Of a stretch of 64,000 nucleotides of DNA, positions 47,101 through 56,195 are shown one piece after another. Position 1 is the stretch's first letter, and every line of letters starts with the position of its first letter. This DNA is from Nothopassalora personata (taxonomy: Eukaryota; Ascomycota; Dothideomycetes; Mycosphaerellales; Mycosphaerellaceae): assembly GCA_033816765.1 (NCBI GenBank), contig CM066293.1, forward strand, positions 2,108,001-2,172,000. The letters run 5' to 3'. The position numbers and the translations under genes are program-made. Below the pieces are notes generated by a model. It was given only the letters and a program-made list of their open reading frames with translations. It had not been told where the DNA came from and searched no databases.

Positions 47101-47654
47101 TTAGGCCTAATTCTTCTAGAGCTTCCTTAGCATTATAGTACTAGAGGTTTGTAGCTTATTTCAATCTATATAGTCCCTTCTTAATTTCTAGGACTTTGTT
47201 AGATAGATCTTTCTTAATAAGTTCTGCCCCTTCTAGTAGTTTAATGTATAAAGGTCTATTAATGTTAGGGTTTATAAATGCTGTTTTAATATTAATCTGT
47301 CTCCTCTTCTAGCTAAGAACTATACATAGGGCTAGGAGAATCCTACTTGTTAGTAGCCTTAGGGTTAGAGTAAAGGTTTTAATATAGTCTGTCCCTTACT
47401 TTTAAGTAAACCCCTTTACTACCTATCTAGCTCTACGCTTCTTAATAGACCTATTAGGAAGATACTTATAGTACAGGACCTATTTTCCTATAAGTAGTTT
47501 CCTACCCTTAGGGACTTTCTATAATAGGATCTATATAACACATTCTATGTCTTCTAAGGAGTTGAATTCCTTTCTAATTGCTCTAATCTATTTAGCTCTA
47601 TTAGGTCTATTTAATGCTTTAGTTAGGGTGGCAGGATCTATAAGCTTCCCCTTC

Positions 47655-47667
47655 TTTATATTATCTA
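47655..47667. repeat. Target-site duplication, left copy (13 bp)
   Basis: TTTATATTATCTA, identical to 48430-48442. Confidence 0.9.
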
Positions 47668-48429
47668 GTCGTCCTATAGAGAGCGCCTTCACGCGGCGGA
47701 CGACGTAAGTATCTTCGTTACGACGAAGAGAAACTAAGACTCTCTCTCTCGAAAAAATACAAGCCTACTCGACTCGAAACAAGAAAAGACAGGTCGGACG
47801 AACCGAACGAACGAGATACGCTCAAAATCTACAAACAAGAACTCCGGAACTGCGAGAAGGGAAAGCGACGTACATAGCGTACACGTCGCTCGAACAACGA
47901 AGGCGCTGTCTACCTGTCGTCCCGGCAAACCACGTAAACTGCCGGCTGGAACCAAGAGAGGCGTTTAGGGGCGCAAACCACGTATACTGCACGGCTGGAA
48001 CCAAGAGAGGCCGAGGGGGGGACGACAGCGAGGCCACTGCGACCGAGGAGCTACACTCGAGACCGGAGAACGCGACTGGATTGAAACAGAGGCAACGGGT
48101 GTTTCTTGGGATTTTGCTCGGTGCGTACGGGTACGGCCGGCTTGGCTTTTTAAAACAAGAACGAGACACGGGCGCAAAACTTGTCTCGCCCGGGGCAAGG
48201 CGACAAACCGCAATTCTCGACAAGACACGACTACCGGGTACGCGCGTACTACGCCGCAATATATTCGATTTACGGTTCGAATAGCGAGCGTTGCTCGCAT
48301 CTTTTAAGGAGTTTTTACGTCCGGGGTACGACGGGGCTTTTCTCCTTCTCTCAAATTTTGGTCTCGTTCTCGAGACCCGTGTTGCATAGTCTTTGACTCA
48401 AATAGCACGTTAATGGAATAATCAATCAA
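47668..48429 (+). mobile_element. GC-rich 762-bp non-LTR insertion (SINE-like or truncated LINE) inside Copia-E
   Basis: This block interrupts the Copia-E reverse transcriptase region and is flanked by a perfect 13-bp duplication, TTTATATTATCTA, at 47655-47667 and 48430-48442. It ends in ATGGAATAATCAATCAA, the same kind of AATC tail as the LINE at 32022. It is GC-rich, keeps CpA and TpG, and shows no RIP, unlike its host. It contains a 48-bp direct repeat (around 47925-48015) and a hairpin GCGAGC-GTT-GCTCGC at about 48282-48296. It has open frames up to 145 codons on the minus strand but no domain I recognise. Most likely a non-autonomous element mobilised by a Tad-type LINE. Confidence 0.75.
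47925..48015. repeat. 48-bp direct repeat in the non-LTR insertion
   Basis: GCAAACCACGTAAACTGCCG.. starting 47925 and GCAAACCACGTATACTGCAC.. starting 47973 share the following GGCTGGAACCAAGAGAGGC with few differences. Confidence 0.85.
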
Positions 48430-48442
48430 TTTATATTATCTA
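48430..48442. repeat. Target-site duplication, right copy (13 bp)
   Basis: TTTATATTATCTA directly follows the AATCAATCAA tail. Confidence 0.9.
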
Positions 48443-51400
48443 TAGCTATTATAGCGAATACTTTCTTAAGTTTGCTATAATCATAATAGGATCTATTCTA
48501 TCTTAAACTTCTCCTAGTTAGCTTAGGATAGACCTTGGCTTATTTAGTCTTTATAGGCTTATAAGTCCTATCTCTCTTCCTCTTACTAATGTGTAGGGTA
48601 GGGTAGAATAGTGTTATAGCCTAATTAGGGTCTTCTTGCATAGCTAGGGCTATGTCTTCTTAGTGTAGCTCTTTAGACTATAAAGTCTAAGGCTTATGCT
48701 CTATAGGGGATTGTTCCTAGAGCTAGGTGTGCTCTATAGGAGATTGTTCCTAGAGCTAGGGGGATGTGTCTCTAAATAGTGGACGTGAATCTTCTGTCCT
48801 ATGCTCCCCCTAAGACTAACCTTAGTTAGGGGAGTCTTGTTACGAAGCCCTTTGTGTTTTAGGTTAGTTACTATGCTATAGTAGCTCCCCCTCTAGCTGC
48901 ATAGCTCCCCTTAAAGGTTTATAGGGTTAGTAACTCGCTTCTAGCTCGTATAGCCCTTTATAAGGCATGTAAATACCTTTATAGTAAGGGTCCTTAGGGT
49001 TATTATAGTAATGTCTAAGGAAGGTAATCTCGTTATCTGGGATAGTATACTTATTACTAGTAGTAAGCTAGGAGCTCTTAATAGTCTGCCCTGTCTACTC
49101 CCCCTAAGCGACCTACTTACCTATAGAGATTTAGTATTGCGAGTTCTACAAGAAATCTTTATTAAAAGTTATATAGGGGGAATAGGTCATCTTATAGACC
49201 TATTTTCCTTTCTCCTACTATAGCTTCTATAGTAGGTAGTTAGTTAATGAACTACCCTAGAATCCTATATGCTACTATATGTCCGCCCTTGTAGAGAACT
49301 TTTTAGACTTAGTATAATTGTCGTTATGTTTATATGCTTTATATCTAAACCTCCTTACATTCCTTAAGTCTATCTCTTTAACATTAATGCCTAGGTCCTT
49401 CTTAAAGTTAATCTATAGTACATTTTTTGTTATTAAGTTAAAGAGGCGGTTCGTAATATAGTATGCAAAATCTATAGCCTAGGGCTAGAGGTTCTATAGT
49501 AAGCTAGAGTCTACAAGCATGGCTCTAGCCTTATTAATAATAACTTTGTTCGAAGCTTTAGCAATTCTATTCTACTTAGGTGTGTATAGTGATACAAAAT
49601 CCTATCTAATTCCTTTATGTTAGACATGTGTTCTAAGTTTAATGTTGTTGAATTCCCTACTACTATCTAAGAACTAGATCTTAGGTTTCTTCTTATAGTA
49701 GTTCTACATTATAGTAAGCTAAGTCTTAATTGCTGTTAGAGCATTACTTTTCTTTAGAAGTAGTAAGCACTATCTTATCCTAGTTTTAGTACACGTAAGT
49801 ATAAGGCAATATGCGTAACTATTATAAGAGAGTAGAGTAATTGGACTAACTAGGTTAGCATGGATTTTATCTAATGCCTCTAGTACAGGTCTCCTAGGGA
49901 TTCTTAAAACAACTCTTTATAACCTTATAAGCTTATAAGTCTTACAATGCCCTAACTCTGCAGTATTAACATCTTCTAGGCCCTTAACTGCTTCTTTTAC
50001 AGTATTAAGTAATGTACTCCTAATATGCCTAAGCCTTTAATGCTATCTAACTATGTTAGTTCTTAGCTTAGTAAATATAAGAGTAGCAAGTCCTTTTAGT
50101 GCTAATCTATCTTTATCCTTCCTAGAACCCCTCTTTACCCTAAGGTTCCTAAAGACAATAACATTTTTTATTATCTTAACTAAGCCTATAGGCTTATCCT
50201 TCTAGAACAGCATTTTAGATAGTCTATCTAGGTAAACTCTATGTTTCTTATATAGGAGTTCTATAGAGATTAGTGTTGCATCTAACTCTAGTAAGTAAAG
50301 CACATTACGAAGGAGGAGGGTAGTCTCTTAACTAAGATAGTTCTTTATAACCTACTCTAATTCTCCTTTAGTCGTAAGAGATCCTTGCCTAACGGCCTAT
50401 AAGAAGTATGCAGGCCTTAGTCTTAGCCTAATATTCTAAAGGTCTATAAGATTATTATAGATATAGAAGGATGTGCCTATATTATAGACTTTGTCTATTA
50501 ATATTAGGTTTAATACGGTAGCTACTATCCTTCCTATGTACACTAGTTATGCAACTATAACAGCTGCTCTAGACCTCCTATATAGTTATCTCTAGTCCCT
50601 ATTACTGTTAGAGCTATACTCCTAATTAGATAATAAGTCTAACTAGTTATTAATTGCTATAGCAATCCTCTTCCTAGGGGATTTGCTGCCCTTTACCTTC
50701 TTTACCCTATCCTTTAGGGTGTCTTTACCCTTCTTAGACCTGTTCCTAGGATTCTTCTCTAGATGCTACTTATAGCAGTTCGCGTTAGTGTACTTATATA
50801 AGCACTGTATGTACTGCTTATTATTATTCTTGCTTAAGAATGCTCTAATAAAGCTATTACTAGGCTTGTAGATAGTAGGTACTTACTCCTTCCTAAGAGT
50901 TGTAAACATTCTCTCTAGGGTAGTTAATTCTAGGGGATTGTTATGTCTCTATATCCTAAGCTATTCGACATGGTTTAGACCTTTAATAAAGTATAATCTA
51001 TAGATGCTATCTAGGAGGACAAAAAAGGATTTAAGCCTTAACTTATTATTAACTAGGGAAGATCTAATAAATTACTCTATAGTAGTCTTGTTGTTATTTA
51101 CCTATGCTTAAAAGTCTTTATAGTACTTCAATGTATTAGGTCTTGTAGCATCTAGTTTAATGTGCCTAACTGCCTTTAGAGTGTTATATAGATCAATTTT
51201 AATAACTAGCTTATATATTGCCTTAATTAAATTATATAATTCCTTAGCTAACTTGTCTATATCTCTAAAGTTTAGCCTTAGGGTAGAATCCAATCTAGCT
51301 ATAATAATGCTATATGCTTGCATGTCCTCTTTCTTCTATCGCTTATAGGTAGCTTTGTATCCTACACTACTAGTAATGTCCTAAGGGGCTTTATTCTAGG

Positions 51401-51844
51401 CAGTCTTATCTTAGACATTCTTAGTTGCATCTTAGGGTTGATTATAAGCTACCCTGTTTAGAGCGTACTTTAGGTTAACCTAGTCTAGATTATAGATTAC
51501 GTATCTAACTAGATCCTTCTCTAGTAGTGCGCTAATTAGCATAGATTTCTATGCCTAGAACTGCACGCCTTTCCTAAGCACCTAGTTGTCCTTAGCGGAT
51601 CTTACTAGGTTGCTAGAGGTGTTGTTTCTAAACTCTATACCTAGTCTAGCTCTTTTAGATGCTGTACTACGGTACTAGTGCTTAGTGCCGATCTCCTATA
51701 GTAGTTCTTAAATCGATTAGGTAGTTGTCCGTAAAACAAATGTAGGGTCGAGTCCGCTAGTAAGGCAAGCTAATCCTTAATAGAGCTTCGATAACGATTT
51801 AGGTTTTAAATTAGATAGGCAGAGGAGCACCCGGGCTTATAACC

Positions 51845-52021
51845 TGTTGTATATAGGTATTTAACGAGTATAAGCTTCTAGATTAAAACGATAGGGTGAA
51901 TTAGTAACCCTCATAAATTGCTACAAGGTGTGAGACTATCTAGCTACAGAAAACAGTGTAATATAGTGTGTGTGTGCCAAGTCCTAACTAACATGGACCT
52001 TCGGTCACCTGATTCACAACA
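51845..52021 (-). repeat. 5' LTR of Copia-E
   Basis: 177 bp, TGTTGTATATAGG..CACAACA. Nearly the inverse of the LTR at 56020-56195. Confidence 0.9.
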
Positions 52022-52026
52022 GCTGG
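52022..52026. repeat. Target-site duplication GCTGG, right side of Copia-E
   Basis: Matches 44007-44011. Confidence 0.9.
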
Positions 52027-52190
52027 CTTTCCCGCACTGCTGCAGCTCCGCTTCCAGCATCTTCCCGCGTTGGTTGTTCACCATACTCACGTCGCGGCAG
52101 CGAGTTGCTCGTGGTCCTCGTCACCATTCTTTCCATGATTTTTTCCCATCTGATTTCAATGAGCTTCTGATCGTTTAATTTATTTGATTG
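52027..52190 (-). mobile_element. Start of the LINE ORF1 split by Copia-E
   Basis: On the minus strand the frame reads MVNNQRGKMLEAELQQCGKA up to the insertion site. If one target duplication is dropped, it continues in the same frame into SLKPKRDHRTRTSNQPDIMN and the ORF1 piece at 43955-43485. This confirms a single LINE ORF1 before Copia-E inserted. Confidence 0.7.
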
Positions 52191-52381
52191 ATCTGATTGA
52201 TTGATTGATTGATTGATTTGATTTGATTGTTGAGGAGCGCGATCAATCAGTATGCTTTAGGCTTGGTGTAGTGTAGCCGAGGCACGGGAGTGTGTAGAGC
52301 AGTAGCCTAGGTGAAGACTCAGGTTGAAGACGTTGGTGAGATGGCGCACTAGAGGCCCCGTGATGATCCGCAGCACTTGAA
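52191..52381 (-). mobile_element. Second LINE fragment: AATC tail joined to a piece of reverse transcriptase
   Basis: Plus-strand GATTGATTGATTGATTGATT at about 52193-52230 is a LINE 3' tail. Immediately beyond it, 52250-52381 matches the LINE at about 34690-34805. It codes on the minus strand for LVRHLTNVFNLSLHLGYCST, part of the reverse transcriptase domain. Everything between mid-RT and the tail is missing. Confidence 0.75.
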
Positions 52382-52777
52382 TTTTCGTCCCTTTTGATCG
52401 GGTCCAAAGGAGAAGAATTCCGTGTCACTGCGAATCGCATATTTGAACTTCACTTAGGGGCCCGGGCTTGAAAATCTTTTCTCACGGAAGTCCACCTAGA
52501 AATGAACACTCGAGGGAACCGATCAATATTTGGTATTAGCAGACAAGGTTTTGAATGACGTGTCGCCCACGATGGATCGGCTTAATCCGAAGAAGAGTCA
52601 TAGCAGTGTTAAATTGTGGCGGATCGCCAGTCACCCTATACGTATACTAGGCTGATGCCTGCCGTGACATAACAAAGCATCTCAAGTGATCTGGCGTTAG
52701 TATCACATCGCTCTTTGGAAGATTGACGAAACAACATGGAACAGGGATTTGCATCGCATAAACATGGAACTTGATAG
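52382..52777. other. Spacer, no gene seen
   Basis: Normal composition, no supported coding region; probably the 3' side of the C2H2 gene. Confidence 0.4.
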
Positions 52778-53441
52778 CTATGGGACTTGTTCTGCGCTAT
52801 TATGCTTGGTTCGGATGTGTCTACTCAGGTTGTCCTTTCTCATTGGAGAACTTGCTAGACCGCGGGAAGACTTGCAGTCAGGGAAAGGGCAATATTGCGT
52901 GGTTGACTGGACTGAGGCTTCTGGATGCTGCGAATCGCGATGACGATCCAAGTCCTTGCGGTATTGGAACCTCAGCCCGCAACCCTTTGTCTCGCACCGA
53001 TGACGCGGCTCGTGTCTCCTAAGGTGCTTGCTACGAGAACGGTGTTAGTGTCATCGTAAAGCAGGGAAGTGTTAGTCATACTTGAGAAGATACAACCTGT
53101 TAAAAGATTCCGAACAGTATTGACACAACCACGTATGGCTGTTATCGGCGGCTTCTGGTAGCTGATCTGTAGCTGAATCATGCAATGTTTTCGGTTGCGG
53201 AACGAGTGGTGGATTTGGTGGATCATTTGTGTGAAAAGGATCGATAACAGGTAGCTGATTCTCCTTGCAGACTGTGCTCTCCTGTCCAGCAGGAGTAGCG
53301 GTTTCTCGGGTGATATTCCATTCCCATGGCGACAATGGGCCTCCATCTCCGGATACCCACGACGGGTTCACGAGTTGAAAGCGCTGCTGCTGATAGTGAT
53401 GTAGAAGTTCTTCCGGTCCGAATGAGCCCAACGGAGCTTGG
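52778..53441 (-). CDS. Three-finger C2H2 protein, 5' end uncertain
   Basis: Exon 53441-53082 joins exon 53018-52778 across an intron at 53019-53081 (63 nt, GTATGA donor, CCTTAG acceptor, CTAAC branch-like sequence). The intron splits finger 1, and only splicing completes it: CQYCSESFNRLYLLKRHEPR then H. Finger 2 is CETKGCGLRFQYRKDLDRHR then DSQH. Finger 3 starts CPFPDC, has a long loop and ends RHIRTKH. The N-terminal 85 residues are Pro/Gln-rich (PPNPPLVPQPKTLHDSATDQ). The first exon probably begins at an acceptor (TTCTAG) and one or more 5' exons are missing. C2H2 arrays of this kind are usually DNA-binding regulators; the target is unknown. Confidence 0.65.
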
Positions 53442-54018
53442 CTAGAAATCGGTGTGTATCAGGGAAAATGGAATAACCTGGCAAGGTCCGGTGGACAAAG
53501 AAGAACGACAGTCGAGACGAAGCGAATGCTACCAAGAAACGATAAGTGAGGTGATCTAAAAAGAGTGGACGCTTCCGCTCTCGCAGAGAGCACTCCGCGA
53601 AGAGCGAAACATCGTTCATTACGGGTGTGACCTGCGTACATATAGACTGGCGAGCCAGGGAGCGATTGCATCACGGCGAAGTGTTGGCGTATTGATTGGC
53701 TGGTGCGATGGTAGGCCTCAAAGTTTATTTCCTCGCGGCTTGCCAGCTTAGTGGTTCTCTCGAATATGTCGATTCGTAAATGCGTTTGCCGCATTATGTC
53801 GATCGTGTAGTAGAGAGCACTGCATAGCGGAGCGCTGCGCCTCATCGATTTGATTGGGCATTTTGGTATCGAAGGTTGGTCGGGGTAGGGTGCGATTGGC
53901 CTGGAACCGGTGTCGCGAAGAGTAGTTATCCACGCAGATGCAGCAGACCATCCTTTTAACAGTCACGCTTTCCCTCCAGCTCTATGGTTTCACATCCCGT
54001 GTACCTCAACTTTGGAAA
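53442..54018. other. Divergent promoter region or 5' exons
   Basis: Lies between the minus-strand C2H2 gene and the plus-strand exonuclease gene. A minus-strand open frame (53459-53845) could contain an upstream C2H2 exon but has no recognisable motif. Confidence 0.35.
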
Positions 54019-54683
54019 ATGCAGGCGGACATCGTTGATACCCGCGAAAGCCTTGCTGCTTTCCTCGACAGCATTGGCGATTGTGTTGGACAGCCACCAG
54101 CGCTGTACGTTGACCTGGAAGGGAATAACTTGTCTCGTCACGGAACCTTGTCGCTGCTCACGATCCTGGTGCAATCTCAAGGAAGGGTTTATCACGTCGA
54201 CGTGACGACTCTTACAGACGAGGCTTTCACGGTGGAATCTCCCAAAGGGCGCACGCTCAAGGAGGTGTTGGAGGCCGACGACATCATTAAAGTCTTTTTC
54301 GATATCCGCAATGACTCCGATGCTTTATTTTCGTTGTATGGCATTCGTGTACAGGGTATCGAAGACTTGCAGTTGATGGAGCTAGCGTCGAGGAGCTACA
54401 ACAAGAGGTGTGTCAACGGACTCGCCAAATGCATCGAGAAAGACTCCCCTGGCTCCAACCCGCTTTCGCGATGAGTCTTCACGAGTTCCTATCGTATCAG
54501 AGATCGTCCCGCGAGGCTCCACGACACTTTATAATCCAGCAAGGTTCCTTTGACGAGGATCGGACGCAGTCAATGGCAGACAGTGTCTGGGATGGGTTGA
54601 TTACGGCGGTGGACCGAGAAATACAACGCCGGCGAAGCAGTGGCTATGTTGATCGCTCTCGTAAGGCTTTGCTCGAGCGCTAG
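54019..54683 (+). pseudogene. 3'-5' exonuclease (DEDD family) with lost ExoIII motif and frameshift
   Basis: From ATG 54019 (the frame is open from 53938) the protein has the ExoI motif YVDLEGNNLSRHGTLSLLTI (Asp 32, Glu 34) and ExoII KVFFDIRNDSDALF (Asp 95, 99 or 101), then QLMELASRSYNKRCVNGLAK. Fungal homologues I remember continue for 80-100 residues to an ExoIII motif, YC..D. Here the frame stops at TGA 54472-54474. In another frame, 54480-54683, protein-like sequence (SVWDGLITAVDREIQRRRSS then GYVDRSRKALLER) resembles the usual C-terminus. So the ExoIII segment is deleted and the rest is out of frame. It cannot make an active DEDD nuclease as read. Confidence 0.65.
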
Positions 54684-55005
54684 AGAGCCGCTTCAATCAG
54701 GTCTCGTGAACAGGGCGCAAGGCTCGTAGAGGAGAGACAAAATGAGTAGCAGCTTGCGGGAACACACATCGATAATACTGCGTTTTGTGCTGGCTGCAGA
54801 TAACCCATTCAAACCAGGATTGAAAAGTAGCTCCCACGACTATGATTCCCAGACGCGTTTCATGTAGACGTTTAGCACTCTGAGAGCCCAGTCGTGTTAT
54901 AATTGGGCTTCCTCTTCTTTTTACTCTTCGTCTTGATTTGCAAGGTATCACCAGATTTGGTCCTGATTCTGTTAGCGATCATGATGGATAGCACAGTCGT
55001 TTGCC
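54684..55005. other. Spacer between convergent pseudogenes
   Basis: No coding signal. Confidence 0.4.
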
Positions 55006-55803
55006 TTACCGCGAGAAACGGATGTTATTGAAAGCAAGTTCTAGCCACGCGTTAACCTGATTCGACTCTACTTCCGTCAACGGCGTTTGCAGGAGTACAG
55101 CTTCAGCTAATAGATCATGGAACCATAAGTCATCTCTATTGTTGCCGTAATCCTAGTAGAGTACTGCTATTTCTGCCGAGCGAGGATAGTAGCCCCCGAA
55201 CTCCTAGTCTAGGAGACCGACTCTCCCGTCCAAAAAGAGAATGTTGCGCAGGCTGATGTCCCCGTGCGTAAACACAAATGGCGTGTGTGAGATATCAAAT
55301 TTGCCGCTCGTTTCCAAAAGCCCGGAGCTTACGTGTAGCAATAGGTGTTCGCGGGATCGTAGCGTCGTGCATTCGCCATCTGGCTATAACGTTCTAGAAC
55401 ATCTATCTCCATTAGCAGGGCCCGGCTACTCACGTTCGAAGCTGTGCATATGATTAACTATACGAGCAAGCAGGTGCATCTTGCTTCGAGCTTGACATAG
55501 CTCTTTGATTTCTCCCTCGACATAGTCCATTACCAGATAGTCTGTCCCAGCTCTAGTAAAGAAACAGTGTACTTGTGGAACCTGAATTATTCTCGGATCG
55601 AGCAATTCGTATGCTAGACGCTAATTCGATACCTCCTCTTCGCTTACTTTTCCAAACTTTATCGCGAAGTTGCGTAGTCTTACTACGCTTGCCGTTTTGC
55701 TATAGCCTTCATTGCCGAGATGTATCGTAGCGCAATGTACAACAACCTCTTCAACAAGCGTCGTGTCGGGCGAGTAGTCTGCAGGATACATGTGTACAGG
55801 CAC
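55006..55803 (-). pseudogene. APH-type phosphotransferase pseudogene with RIP-like stops
   Basis: The minus-strand frame shows a kinase-like N-lobe (KTASVVRLRNFAIKFGKVSE, then VPQVHCFFTRAGTDYLVMDY) and the catalytic loop FTHGDISLRNILFLDGRVG at about 55270-55220. This is the HGDxxxxN motif of the APH/choline-kinase-like fold (55243-55266). It is followed by LLD, stop, EFGGYYP, where the family has LLDWE: TAG at 55204-55206 from TGG. Other in-frame stops are at 55621-55623 and 55153-55155, and more lie near 55380-55430. All are TAG, as CpA-to-TpA mutation gives. The likely start is the ATG at 55791; 55803 is the frame limit. It sits 220 bp from Copia-F. Confidence 0.7.
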
Positions 55804-56019
55804 ACCTTTGTTGTGCGACTCTATTGCTTGATAATTTGACGCAAGGCTCTATTGCTTTCGATGCCATAGGAGGAAAGAGGTTCCAATGTACTAATAATCA
55901 GCGCTATTTCCTGCGTTACATAAGCGCTAAGCGCTGCTTCCGACCGTCCTCTCGTCTACACGTAATCAAGCGCTAAACTTATTACGTGTGCCAAAGTCGT
56001 TGTAGCATTACCCTAGAAG
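55804..56019. other. Short RIP-touched spacer
   Basis: No gene. Composition becomes TA-rich toward the Copia-F LTR. Confidence 0.4.
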
Positions 56020-56195
56020 TGTTGTGAATCAGGTGACTAAGGTCCATGTTAGTCAGGACTTAGCACACACACACTATATTATACTGTTTTCTGTAGCTAG
56101 ATAGTCTCACACCTCGTAGCAATTTATAAGGGTTACTAATCCACCCTATCGTTTTAATCTAGAAGCTTATACTCGTTAAATACCTAATTACAACA
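56020..56195 (+). repeat. 5' LTR of Copia-F
   Basis: TGTTGTGAATCAGG..AATTACAACA, 176 bp, the inverse of the Copia-E LTRs with a few C/T and G/A differences. Confidence 0.9.

Larger units (their letters stand above)
44012..52021 (-). mobile_element. Copia-E: complete but RIP-inactivated Ty1/Copia element
   Basis: Two LTRs (44012-44187 and 51845-52021) with TG..CA ends are flanked by a 5-bp duplication. A purine tract on the minus strand (complement of CTCCCCCTTT at 44188) borders the left LTR, and a primer-binding-like sequence (complement of ACCCGGGCTTATAACC) borders the right LTR. The element therefore reads on the minus strand. Gag lies at about 51400-50700, integrase about 50400-49300, and reverse transcriptase and RNase H about 48500-44700. 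The catalytic YIDDF is still coded at 47030-47044 (LLVLLYIDDF). TAG/TAA codons interrupt every domain. A 762-bp non-LTR insertion sits at 47668-48429. Confidence 0.9.

Noticed and set aside
48250..48300. GGTTCGAATAG as a pol III B box of a tRNA-derived SINE
   Set aside because: It resembles the B-box consensus, but it lies about 600 bp into the insertion and no matching A box was found at the right distance. It is not enough to call a tRNA origin.
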